Positions 50,297 through 58,851 of a stretch of DNA of 64,000 nucleotides are shown here, one piece after another (position 1 is the stretch's first letter; each line of letters opens with the position of its first letter). Made by a program: the position numbers and the translations under genes. Origin of the DNA: CAYNVQ01 sp964400735 (lineage in GTDB: Bacteria; Acidobacteriota; Aminicenantia; Aminicenantales; Aminicenantaceae); contig CAYNVQ010000008.1 of assembly GCA_964400735.1 (NCBI GenBank), positions 124,001 to 188,000 of the forward strand. The letters are read 5' to 3'. The notes beneath the pieces are model-generated. The model saw only the letters and a list, made by a program, of their open reading frames with translations. It was not told the DNA's origin and did not search any database.

Positions 50297-51082
50297 TCAG
50301 GAAATGTGAGCCGGCTTTAACAGCCGGTGGAAGATATTTCGGAATTCAGTGAGCGGCTCTCCATTCAGGGCTAAGAAAACAGACCTTTGCTGCAGGTCTG
50401 CTTCCTGAATGACGGGTGAATAGGGGATCATACCCAGGATCATTCCCGCTTCAAACTGTTTTTCGACCCAATCAGCCTGTTGGGGGGACTGGATCTTATT
50501 CCCCACGATTGCATAATCCTGAAGTCCGATCTCGTTTCCCAGCTTGATGATGGTCCGAGCGGTATCGATGCTTCTAGAGCCGGGCTCGACGACGATCAGC
50601 ATTTTTTCGATAGCACGGGCGGTGGCACGGCCCAAATGCTCGATTCCCGCCTCCATATCCACGATCACAATTTCCTTGCGGCGGAGGATGATCTCGCTCA
50701 GCAGGTTTTTCAACAAGACGTTTTCCGGACAGGCGCAACCTTCCCCGCCCTTTCGCACCGCGCCCATGACCAAAAGTTTGATTCCTTCAAATTGGAGGCT
50801 GAAGCCGTCAGGGATATCCGCGACCGTGGGATTGATCTTGAAAAGCTGGCCGAATTGGCGAGGGTTGGCGCCGGTTCTTTCCTTGATAAGCTGACGTTGT
50901 TCGGCGACCGGCTTCACATTCAGGCGCAGCGGGAGCGGGATGCCGATGGCTGCGGCGAGATTGGCATCCGGGTCTGCATCCACGGCCAGGACCTTGTAGC
51001 CATCCGAGGCAAAAAAATGCGCCAGTACGGCGGCGAGCGTGGTTTTTCCCGTTCCGCCTTTTCCTGAGATCGCGATTTTCAT
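50297..51082 (-). CDS. cooC: CooC-type nickel-insertion ATPase (copy 2)
   Basis: 261 aa P-loop ATPase with GKGGTGKTT, VDADPDANLAAAIGI, the CxC motif in GEGCACPENVLLKNLL (about residue 113) and VDMEAGIEHLGRAT. The canonical CooC form with Cys-Ala-Cys, closer to CODH maturases than copy 1 (which has Cys-Tyr-Cys). It overlaps the end of the second corrinoid activator gene by 4 bases, so the two are co-translated. The two copies may divide CODH and ACS maturation (inference). Confidence 0.92.
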   Translation of the reverse strand: MKIAISGKGGTGKTTLAAVLAHFFASDGYKVLAVDADPDANLAAAIGIPLPLRLNVKPVAEQRQLIKERTGANPRQFGQLFKINPTVADIPDGFSLQFEGIKLLVMGAVRKGGEGCACPENVLLKNLLSEIILRRKEIVIVDMEAGIEHLGRATARAIEKMLIVVEPGSRSIDTARTIIKLGNEIGLQDYAIVGNKIQSPQQADWVEKQFEAGMILGMIPYSPVIQEADLQQRSVFLALNGEPLTEFRNIFHRLLKPAHIS

Positions 51083-52848
51083 TTTGACTTTGTTCCGGTT
51101 GGAAAATGGAGAGAGTCCACGAAGATATTCTGGAACCGGGGATCGGAGGCCAGCGAAATGTAACGGATTTTTCTGATCAGAGCTTCGGTTTTATTTCTGG
51201 CCTTTTTGGACAAGAGAAGCGCTCTGGCACCGGCCAGCGAGGAGTTTCCGACAAAGACGATCTTTTTGGGATCGACGGAAGGGAGGAGACCGATTCTCAC
51301 GGCGTTTTTTGTATTCAAATAGTTACCGAACGCTCCAGCAATGAAAACACGGTCCAATTGTTCTTTTTTGATACGGTTTTTTTCGAGGATCATCCCGATG
51401 CCGGTTTTAACGGCGGCTACGGCTAGCTGGATCTCCCTGATATCCTGCTGGGTGATGGATATTCTATCATTGATTGAAATCTTTCCTTCGTCATTGTTTA
51501 TCTTTCCGCTGGTGGAGATTTTCCCTTCATCCAGGAAAAGAGCGATCAAGTCGATGAGTCCCGTGCCGCATATTCCCCTCGGGTTTTCCTTGGCGATAGT
51601 GTGCAAAACAAGCCCATCCGTTCTCTCCGCCTTGTAAATGGCTCCTGGGAGGGCTAGCATTCCCGAACTGATGCTCATCCCTTCGAAAGCCGGACCGGCG
51701 GCAGTGGAGGTAGCCACCAATTTTTTTCCGGTTTTCAGGACGATTTCCCCGTTCGTCCCCAGATCGATGAAGAGGCAGTTGCCCTCTTGATTTGACAGAT
51801 TGGTAGCTTGAAGTCCTGCCGAAATATCCCCGCCCACAAAGCTCTTTATGTTGGGTGAGACATAGGCTTTGGCGTTGGGATGGAGATGGAATCCCAGATT
51901 GCTGGCCATGATAGCGGGAAGGGCATGGTAAACGGCATGAAAGGGAGAAATGGCCAGTGTATCTACGGGGATTCCGAGCAGCAGGTGATTCATGGCTGTG
52001 TTGCCCGCCAAAGCAATTTCATACACTCTCTCAGGGGGGATATCGTTTTTTTTCAAGGTATTTGCTATCATCCGGTTCAAGGTCTTCAAAACCGAGGCCT
52101 GCAATTTTTCCAGATTTTCTAGGCTATTATAGGAGAAAGAAATTCTGGATACGATATCCATTCCGTATTTCATCTGCCTGTTATTATCTGTAATCGAGTC
52201 TATGCTGTCTCCGGTGTTCAAGTCGATTGTTTCGATGACGATTGTCGTTGTTCCCACATCCACAGCTATGCCGATACAATATTCCCTTGTGTCCCCGGGC
52301 TCGACAGATAGAATTTCGTTATCTTCGTGGATACCGACAGTGACCTTGAAGTTGTTCTTTTCCAGAATACCGGGAAGAGATCTCAATATGCTCAGAGGCA
52401 CTTCGAGTGTTTTTTTGTGAAAGGTTTTTTTCAACAGAGTAGCCAGTGAGTGGGGATGGCTCAAATCAGGCTTCTCCAGTTCCACATAATACTTTTTGAC
52501 CGGCGGATCGACAACCAACGGCAGCCTCAAGCCAGTCTTCAAAATAAGCGTTTTCTGAAGGATGGACTCTTGTGGAACATCGATGGTCAGGTTCCCCCTT
52601 ATCATGTACTTACAGGCGAGGCGGTGATTTTGTTCCAATTTTTTTTGACCGATCAGAAATTCCTCCTTCTCATCGAGCGGAGGTAAATATCCTTCTTTGA
52701 TTTTGACAAAACACTTCCCGCAAACAGCCTTTTTCTGGCAGTAAAGACTCAAATCGATGCCGCTTTCCAGTATTTTATCGGCGAGCAAGTCGCCTTTTTT
52801 AGACAAGATGGTTTTGTTGTGACTGAGGATTTTTATCGTGTAAGCCAT
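51079..52848 (-). CDS. Reductive activator of corrinoid protein, 2Fe-2S + ASKHA (RACE/DUF4445) copy 2
   Basis: About 589 aa from the ATG at 52848 (MAYTIKIL); an in-frame start 16 codons earlier is possible and neither has a clear ribosome site. N-terminal 2Fe-2S with CQKKAVCGKC and LACKY, then the ASKHA domain: GIAVDVGTTTIVIE, GNTAMNHLLLG, DLGTNGEIVLK, TSTAAGPAFEGMSI and GAFGNYLN. Same architecture as copy 1 but clearly diverged, so not a recent duplication. Pairs with cooC copy 2 as a two-gene operon upstream of the acs genes. Could serve a different corrinoid protein from copy 1. Confidence 0.87.
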   Translation of the reverse strand: MAYTIKILSHNKTILSKKGDLLADKILESGIDLSLYCQKKAVCGKCFVKIKEGYLPPLDEKEEFLIGQKKLEQNHRLACKYMIRGNLTIDVPQESILQKTLILKTGLRLPLVVDPPVKKYYVELEKPDLSHPHSLATLLKKTFHKKTLEVPLSILRSLPGILEKNNFKVTVGIHEDNEILSVEPGDTREYCIGIAVDVGTTTIVIETIDLNTGDSIDSITDNNRQMKYGMDIVSRISFSYNSLENLEKLQASVLKTLNRMIANTLKKNDIPPERVYEIALAGNTAMNHLLLGIPVDTLAISPFHAVYHALPAIMASNLGFHLHPNAKAYVSPNIKSFVGGDISAGLQATNLSNQEGNCLFIDLGTNGEIVLKTGKKLVATSTAAGPAFEGMSISSGMLALPGAIYKAERTDGLVLHTIAKENPRGICGTGLIDLIALFLDEGKISTSGKINNDEGKISINDRISITQQDIREIQLAVAAVKTGIGMILEKNRIKKEQLDRVFIAGAFGNYLNTKNAVRIGLLPSVDPKKIVFVGNSSLAGARALLLSKKARNKTEALIRKIRYISLASDPRFQNIFVDSLHFPTGTKSK

Positions 52849-52991
52849 TGTTGGTAAAAAGTGTATCACATCTGATATCTCATCGGAAGCGGACAATTAA
52901 AATGGGGGACTACCAGATCAGATATTCTGTTTCATGATCTACCCGTGCGGATCGATTTTGCGCCTCTATTGATACTTTCCTTGGCTAATTT

Positions 52992-55900
52992 TTATTCTTT
53001 GATCGTGATTTCCTCGATTTTGGGAAAGATGCTGAAACCGGCGTTTTTCACTTCCTGGATGAATCTTGAAAACTCTTCCTTGAAGAAGCGGTTGATCTTG
53101 TAGAGTTCCTGATAGACCGCGGCCTTGAGTTCGATATATTCCTGACGTTGTCCTGCTGTCGGGGCGTCAAAGGATGACTGCAATCGCGAGTCGAGAAGAG
53201 ACAAACGCACAGCCAATTCGGTCTCCTCATAGATTCCGGAACGGTCTCTGGGCGGCGAAAGACGTTCAGCCATGCTGTTCAGCCTCTTTTTGAATTCACG
53301 GGCTTTTATCCGGATATATTCCTGATTTTTCTCTTCCAGTTGATCGATCCTTTTCAATACCTCTTCCAGGGCACCGATGGACTCTTGGATTTTTTCATAG
53401 GCATTCGTGATGGTTTCAATGTACTTGCCGTTTTCCATGATCAAGTCATATTTTGACATCCGGCTTGCTCTCGGAACAGGATGCCTTGGATCGGCCAGCA
53501 CCTGCAAGTTATCTTCGACCACTAGGTCTTCGAGCGTGATACGAACCCTGTAGGTTCCTGGGAGAACAAAAGGACCGGTTTGAGGCAAGAATCCCTCGTA
53601 TGGGTCACTCAGCGATTTGAAAGGTTCCCGGTGTAGATCCCAGTTGAGGCGATGGATACCAGGATTTTTGGGGCCTTTTAACGTCCGGATGACCTCCATT
53701 TTGGAGTCGAGAATCTCGATCGAGATGAGATCATCTTTCTTTTCTTGGGGTGTCACCCCATTCGATTCTTGACGGCCATTTTGGATCTTTGAATCCTGTT
53801 TCGACCGGGCCTTCTCCTGTTCCGCTGCTGAGTCATTCTCGGTTTGCTCCTTACCGATCGAATAAGTGATCAATGCACCGTAAGCCCGGTTTTTTCCCTG
53901 GAATTCCATGTTTCCCGGTGCCAAATAACCCGGGCCGAAAAATGAAGTCTGGAATTGGTAGGTGTCCGATATTTTAAACAGATGCAATTTTTCGTTCGCG
54001 ATCGCCTGATTCAATTCACGCAGAGGCTGGACATCGTCGAGAATATAGACCGATCGGCCGTGGGTTCCGATGACCAGGTCGTTGTCGAGGGGATGGATCA
54101 CCAAATCCCTCACCGGAACGGTTGGCAGTCCGGATGTCCATCTCATCCAATTCTTCCCCCTGTCGAAGCTGACATATAAACCGAACTCGGTTCCCAGAAA
54201 AAGCAGGTTTTTTTGCACAGGATCTTCTGCAATGACATGGGCAAATCCATCGATATTGGCGGTCACCAGATTGATCCAAGAATCGCCGAAATCTTCGGTC
54301 ATGAATACATAAGGTGTCCAGTTAGACCTCCGGTGGTCATCGAAGACCACATAGGCAGTTGCCGCATCGTGGTTGGAAGCCTCTATATGCGGGCACCATG
54401 TTCCCGCAGGGATACCCTTATCTTTTATCCCTGTGAGTCTGGCCGATAGATCTTTCCATGTTTGGCCCCCATTTTTCGTCAATTGCACTTTTCCATCATC
54501 CGTTCCTACCCATATCACTCCGCTTTGAACCGGGGAGGGCGCGATGGTTAAGATCGTGCAGTGGTTTTCCGCATTTGTGACGTCCTTGGTCAGACCTCCG
54601 CTTTCCGGCTGCTTTTGTTTTTCAAGATCATTGGAAGTCAGATCTGGACTGATGATCTGCCAGGAGTTACCCTCATCCGTGCTTTTGTGCAGGAACTGGC
54701 TTCCGTAATAGAGGATTTTCGTATCCAGAGGATCAGTGGCGATAGCGGTATTCCAGTTGAACCTTAGCTTTACTTTCGATGGGGCAGGAGGGCGGATATC
54801 TTTCTGCTCGCCGGTTACGGTGTCGAATCGCACCAGCCAGCCACCCTGCGACATGGAATATCCGAGCTTTGAATCCCTGGGGATGGCCAAGGTGCCGAAT
54901 CCGTCGCCCCAACCGACCGGTATCCAGTGGAAATTATAGATGGCCGAACCCTGGAGAACACGACTTGGCCCCCGCCAAGAACCATTGTCCTGTAATCCTC
55001 CGTAGATGTTGTAAGGATTTTCCAGGTCAACGCTGACGTGGTAGAACTGACCTAAGGGGAGGTCCTGGACGAAATTCCAATGTTTGCCCCCATCGTAGCT
55101 CAGGGCTATGCCTCCGTCGCCTCCCACCACCATGAAGTCACCGTCATGGGGATGGATCCACAATTCATGAAAATCTCCGTGGACGGCGAAAAATTCCATC
55201 AGGGACTTGAAAGACTTTCCGCCATCGACACTGAAATCCAGAGGGCTGGATAATCGATAGATGATGTTTTCGTTTTCTGGGTGAACGCGGATTTCGGCAT
55301 AGTAAAAAGGCCTCGGGCTGACGTTAGGCTGGTCATTGACGATGGTCCAGGTGTTTCCGCTGTCTTCGGAGCGACAGAGAGCGCTTTTTTCGGCTTCGAT
55401 CAGGGCATAGACGACGTTCGGATGGCTACGGCAAAAGGCCAGGCCGATTCGACCCAGATTTCCCTGGGGGAGGCCATCCATTGAGGTGAGCTTTTTCCAG
55501 CTCTCGCCGCCGTCGATGCTGAGATAGAGTCCGCTGCCTGGGCCGCCGGAGTTGAAAAACCAGGGCCATCGACGGTGTTCCCACATGGCGGCCAGAAGGC
55601 GATTCGGGTTGCTGGGGTCCATGGCCAGGTCGGCCGCTCCTGTTTTTTCGTCCACAAAGAGGACTTTTTCCCACGTTTGGCCGCCGTCTTTAGTCTTGAA
55701 AACTCCTCGGTCAGGGTTTTCTCCCCAGGTCGTCCCCATGGCAGCCACGAAGGCTATATCCGGATTTCGCGGATGGAGGAGAAGCCGGCTGATCCTTTCG
55801 GTTTTTTCCAAACCGAGAAACTGCCATCTCTTTCCGCCATCCAGAGTTTTAAAAACTCCTCTACCCACGCCGGCACTGTTCCGGGGATTGGCTTCGCCGG

Positions 55901-56249
55901 TACCCACCCAGACAATCTCCGGGTTGATGGGATCTATGGTTATGTCGCCGATGGATGAGGTGGACTGGTCATCGAATATAGGGTTCCAGGTTACGCCTCC
56001 ATCCACAGATTTCCAGATGCCTCCGGTGGCTGTCCCCACATACATGATTCTCGTATTGGAAAGGACCACATCCACGCAGGCAATCCTTCCGCTCATGCCG
56101 GCCGGACCTATGGCGCGCGGTTTCAGGCCAGAGAAATATTCTTTATCGAATGTCTGGGCGGAGATGGATCCCGCCAGCAAGACGAGAAGCGATGAGATAT
56201 AGAGAAAGCCGTTTAGACTTTGATTATGGAATAGCTTAGCCCTGACCAT
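52992..56249 (-). CDS. Exported BNR/sortilin-type beta-propeller protein
   Basis: 1085 aa from the ATG at 56249 (GGAGGGAGAAA upstream). Signal peptide LYISSLLVLLAGSISAQ. At least ten Asp-box repeats of the S/T-x-D-x-G-x-x-W type (SVDGGVTW, TLDGGKRW, TKDGGQTW, SIDGGESW, SEDSGNTW, SYDGGKHW, STDEGNSW, TKNGGQTW, TEDFGDSW, SFDRGKNW) build two beta-propellers in residues 40-750. Then comes an acidic low-complexity linker near 800, a beta-rich domain with GTYRVRITLEDL, and a coiled-coil-rich tail. Similar 1000-1100 residue proteins, annotated as glycosyl hydrolase or VPS10-like, abound in Acidobacteriota and Bacteroidota; their function is not established and no sialidase catalytic set is apparent. 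Confidence 0.85.
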   Translation of the reverse strand: MVRAKLFHNQSLNGFLYISSLLVLLAGSISAQTFDKEYFSGLKPRAIGPAGMSGRIACVDVVLSNTRIMYVGTATGGIWKSVDGGVTWNPIFDDQSTSSIGDITIDPINPEIVWVGTGEANPRNSAGVGRGVFKTLDGGKRWQFLGLEKTERISRLLLHPRNPDIAFVAAMGTTWGENPDRGVFKTKDGGQTWEKVLFVDEKTGAADLAMDPSNPNRLLAAMWEHRRWPWFFNSGGPGSGLYLSIDGGESWKKLTSMDGLPQGNLGRIGLAFCRSHPNVVYALIEAEKSALCRSEDSGNTWTIVNDQPNVSPRPFYYAEIRVHPENENIIYRLSSPLDFSVDGGKSFKSLMEFFAVHGDFHELWIHPHDGDFMVVGGDGGIALSYDGGKHWNFVQDLPLGQFYHVSVDLENPYNIYGGLQDNGSWRGPSRVLQGSAIYNFHWIPVGWGDGFGTLAIPRDSKLGYSMSQGGWLVRFDTVTGEQKDIRPPAPSKVKLRFNWNTAIATDPLDTKILYYGSQFLHKSTDEGNSWQIISPDLTSNDLEKQKQPESGGLTKDVTNAENHCTILTIAPSPVQSGVIWVGTDDGKVQLTKNGGQTWKDLSARLTGIKDKGIPAGTWCPHIEASNHDAATAYVVFDDHRRSNWTPYVFMTEDFGDSWINLVTANIDGFAHVIAEDPVQKNLLFLGTEFGLYVSFDRGKNWMRWTSGLPTVPVRDLVIHPLDNDLVIGTHGRSVYILDDVQPLRELNQAIANEKLHLFKISDTYQFQTSFFGPGYLAPGNMEFQGKNRAYGALITYSIGKEQTENDSAAEQEKARSKQDSKIQNGRQESNGVTPQEKKDDLISIEILDSKMEVIRTLKGPKNPGIHRLNWDLHREPFKSLSDPYEGFLPQTGPFVLPGTYRVRITLEDLVVEDNLQVLADPRHPVPRASRMSKYDLIMENGKYIETITNAYEKIQESIGALEEVLKRIDQLEEKNQEYIRIKAREFKKRLNSMAERLSPPRDRSGIYEETELAVRLSLLDSRLQSSFDAPTAGQRQEYIELKAAVYQELYKINRFFKEEFSRFIQEVKNAGFSIFPKIEEITIKE

Positions 56250-56406
56250 TTTCTCCCTCCGTTTAAAAAACAATGTTCCGTTATTTTACACCGAAGAGTG
56301 TCCGGATGGAAGAGTTTTTAATTTGAGGAGAGAACAGGGGCGAACTACAGGGTTAAAAGGAGAGACGGGTAAGAAATATTAAAATCTGTATGAAATAACT
56401 TGTGCG

Positions 56407-56583
56407 TCAAACCTCGACGACTTCTGTGTTCGGTGCGTTTTTCTTGACGGATTCGATTCCGTTCAGGCAGGATTTCTTCGTTTTGTAACCTTGGCTTGTG
56501 GCGATAATCTGTCCGTTAGCGGCGATCAGCCTAAAGCGAAATTCGCCTTTTTTATCTTTGTAAATTTCGAATTTTGCGGCCAT
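56407..56583 (-). CDS. yegP: YegP-family (DUF1508) small protein
   Basis: 58 aa, too short for most gene filters but convincing: ATG at 56583 with TGGAGGCAAAAT upstream, then MAAKFEIYKDKKGEFRF-type start and NGQIIATSQGYKTKK followed by a short helix with GIESVKKNAP. This is one complete DUF1508 repeat (E. coli YegP has two), a beta-beta-beta-alpha fold of unknown function often found in stress-related neighbourhoods. It is divergent from the stress block that follows. Confidence 0.88.
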   Translation of the reverse strand: MAAKFEIYKDKKGEFRFRLIAANGQIIATSQGYKTKKSCLNGIESVKKNAPNTEVVEV

Positions 56584-56805
56584 ATTTTGCCTCCAGGAAA
56601 ATGTTATATGTTTCGAATGTATGGATATAAATATATTTTGTCAAGGAATAGTGATGAAATTAAATGAATGACTTGACTTTAAAATAAAGTTGCCATAATT
56701 TAAGTGGTTGGATTCGTCCTAAAAATTGGCCCAGCACAGATTCTTAAAACACCTTAATGCCATTTTAAAGGAGGAATTCATATCTAAAAAGTAGGGCGAT
56801 TTACT

Positions 56806-57152
56806 TTGAAAAGTAGAGCTAGGACATTATTCTTGATGGCCGTGCTGACTGTTTTTTTTGTCTGGGTCGGAGGTGTCCTGGGAGGTTGGCAGGGAGCGGT
56901 CATCGCTTTCGTTCTGGCCGGGCTGCTGAAATTTCGGGGAAGCCTTTATCCCTGGCCAGCGCATTGGTCAAAATTCATCAAGGGATCCAGAGAAATCCCC
57001 TTGTCAGAGGAAATCCCGCCCATTCCCATCTTTTTATCGTCAATCCTTTCTTCGGAGGGCTCCAGCGACTCTTCTCGACACATCCGCCTGTCGAAGAAAG
57101 GATTCGCAGGCTCCAAGCCATGGCGCAGCCGTTGGCACAAAGAGTTGTCTAG
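56806..57152 (+). pseudogene. htpX: htpX relic: internally deleted and frameshifted membrane protease gene
   Basis: Frame 1 from the TTG at 56806 encodes RTLFLMAVLTVFFVWVGG and QGAVIAFVLAGLLK, the first membrane hairpin of HtpX. Around 56925-56935 the homology jumps to frame 3: AAEISGKPLSLASAL, NPAHSHLFIVNPF and LFSTHPPVEERIRRLQAM are the very end of HtpX. The about 150 residues between, including the zinc site HExxH, are missing. In frame 1 the C-terminal part is read out of frame to 57183. A weak promoter-like TTGACT (56673-56678) lies upstream, and AAGGAGG is at 56768. Almost certainly non-functional as a protease. Confidence 0.85.
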
Positions 57153-57218
57153 AGTCGAATGGGCAGGTTCATATAAAAAATGAATTCAATTTGAGGAATG
57201 GTAAAAAAGGAGGAGAAA

Positions 57219-57656
57219 ATGGGTCTTTTGGATTTTATCAAGGATGCCGGTGCCTGTCTTTTCGGAAGAGGCCGGAACGAGGCGGAAGAAATCACCGATC
57301 TTCTGAGCTCTACTTTCGGAGGTCAGATATCCGACCTGAAGGTCGAGTATGGGGATGGGATAGTTACCCTTTATGGTTCTTGTGATACCCAGGCCACCAA
57401 AGAAAAGGCGATTTTGTTGGCCGGTAATGTCAAAGGTGTATCGGGCGTCAATGATGTTTATTTCACCGCACCGCCTGCAGAAGAAGAGGTTGACTATTAT
57501 GTCGTCCAGCCAGGAGATTCCCTTTCAAAGATCGCCAAAGAATACTACGGCAATGCCATGAAATACCCCGAAATTTTTGAGGCCAACCGAGAAGTCATCA
57601 AGGATCCTGACCTGATCTATCCCGGCCAAAAGCTGCGCATACCGAAAATCGGCTGA
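57219..57656 (+). CDS. kbp: BON-LysM protein, potassium-binding protein Kbp (YgaU) family
   Basis: 145 aa from the ATG at 57219, chosen because AAGGAGGAGAAA is directly before it and the E. coli protein starts alike (MGLLDFIKDAG). BON domain about residues 25-90 (GDGIVTLYGSCDTQATKEKA, GVSGVNDVYF) and LysM about 95-143 (YYVVQPGDSLSKIAKEYYG, YPGQKLRIP). The family binds K+ in the cytoplasm and is induced by osmotic stress. The block with DUF937, dodecin and MscS downstream supports a stress/osmotic role. Confidence 0.92.
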   Translation: MGLLDFIKDAGACLFGRGRNEAEEITDLLSSTFGGQISDLKVEYGDGIVTLYGSCDTQATKEKAILLAGNVKGVSGVNDVYFTAPPAEEEVDYYVVQPGDSLSKIAKEYYGNAMKYPEIFEANREVIKDPDLIYPGQKLRIPKIG

Positions 57657-57889
57657 TTCACGACAGTTTCTGAAAAACGGAACACAAACGTTAAAGCAAT
57701 CCTCCTCAAGGGAGTGGTTGCTCTTTCATAAAAGCAAAATATACCAGGGATTGAACAGAATGAAAGAGGAAACATTACTGATTGTAAGGGTCAGAATTTT
57801 GGAAGCTCGGGAGACTTGAAGATGAAAAAGGTTTTCAACAAATAGTTCATTTTAAAAGAAAAAAATCAGGGAAATAAAGGAGGAAAAAC

Positions 57890-58495
57890 ATGTCTTCGAT
57901 CATCGAAGTTTTATTGGATCAGCTCGGAGGAGAGAACCTGGGGAAAATCAGCCAACAAGTGGGGGCCAAGGAAGAGGATACGGCAAAGGCGATTCCGGAA
58001 GTGCTCGGTTTGCTCACGGAAGCATTGGCCAGAAATTCGTCACGCCAAGAAGGCGCACAGGCGCTTTCTAACGCATTAACCAAGGATCACGATGGAAGCA
58101 TTCTGGATAACCTGCCGGATTTTATCGAAAATTTCCAGGCAGGTCCAGGGGATGGGATCCTGCGTCATGTGTTGGGTGATAAGCGGAGTGCTGTCGAGGA
58201 AAGATTGAGTCAAAGGAGTTCGCTCGACCTCGGCTCCATCACCAAGCTACTAACGATGGCCGCGCCTTTGGTCATGGGCCTTTTGGGGCGTTCCCAGAGG
58301 AAGGACGGCCTGGATGTGGGTGCACTTGCTGGACTTTTAGGGACAGAGAGAGAGCAAGCCAGACGGGTCGCCCCCCAATCCACCGGCCTTTTGAGCCAGC
58401 TGCTGGATGCCGACGGAGATGGTGATATCACAGATGATGTGGCCAGGATCGGTGGAGGTCTGTTGAGCAAACTTTTTGGAAGAAAAAGAAAATAA
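57890..58495 (+). CDS. DUF937 (YidB-like) protein
   Basis: 201 aa. DUF937 hallmark at the N-terminus, a helical block with LLDQLGGENLGKISQQVG and HDGSILDNLPDF, then VLGDKRSAVEERLS and MAAPLVMGLLGR, followed by a Asp-rich tail DADGDGDITDDVARIGGGL that resembles a calcium-type loop, and a terminal basic FGRKRK. YidB-type proteins have a bacterial homeodomain-like fold; function unknown. AAAGGAGGAAAAAC before the ATG; the dodecin gene follows by 11 bases, so they are one operon. The 233-base gap before it contains an imperfect hairpin (57695-57722) but no gene. Confidence 0.88.
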   Translation: MSSIIEVLLDQLGGENLGKISQQVGAKEEDTAKAIPEVLGLLTEALARNSSRQEGAQALSNALTKDHDGSILDNLPDFIENFQAGPGDGILRHVLGDKRSAVEERLSQRSSLDLGSITKLLTMAAPLVMGLLGRSQRKDGLDVGALAGLLGTEREQARRVAPQSTGLLSQLLDADGDGDITDDVARIGGGLLSKLFGRKRK

Positions 58496-58506
58496 GGGAG
58501 GGAGAG

Positions 58507-58716
58507 ATGGCAACAATCAAAGTTATCGAACTTATCGGGACGTCTACCAAAAATTGGGAGGATGCAGCGAATGATGCGGTCAAAGAAGCCCAAGAAACCG
58601 TCAAGGGCATTACAGGTTTGGAAGTGGTTGCACAAACGGCCAAAGTGGAAGGCGGAGAGATCGTCGAGTATCGCACCAATGTGAAGGTGGCTTTTCTTGT
58701 CGAGGAAAATCGCTGA
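58507..58716 (+). CDS. Dodecin-family flavin/cofactor-storage protein
   Basis: 69 aa, normal dodecin length (63-71). Pattern VIELIGTSTKNWEDAANDAVKE, then a second half KVEGGEIVEYRTNVKVAFLV; Trp37-equivalent (the Trp in KNWEDAA position is the SxxSWEDA motif) is present. Dodecins form hollow dodecamers that store or buffer flavins and CoA-type ligands. AAGGGAGGGAGAG before the ATG; 11 bases after DUF937. Confidence 0.93.
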   Translation: MATIKVIELIGTSTKNWEDAANDAVKEAQETVKGITGLEVVAQTAKVEGGEIVEYRTNVKVAFLVEENR

Positions 58717-58739
58717 TTCGTTTTTTTCTGAAAAACGAA
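58717..58739 (+). other. Perfect 9-bp hairpin just after the dodecin stop
   Basis: TTCGTTTTT (58717-58725), loop TTCTG, AAAAACGAA (58731-58739). It could stabilise or end the DUF937-dodecin transcript, but there is no T-run after the stem on the plus strand, so a terminator call is weak. Confidence 0.4.
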
Positions 58740-58851
58740 AATCTGCACTATTTCTCGGTTTTATTCGGCGGATTTTTGTCTGCTGGAAATATTCCTAATT
58801 ATTCTGTTTTTATCTTTAAGATTCATAGAAATTTAATAAGGAGGAGTTTAT

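Noticed and set aside
57695..57722. Rho-independent terminator after kbp
   Set aside because: There is an imperfect stem AGCAATC / GGTTGCT with a bulge, but no T-run after it.
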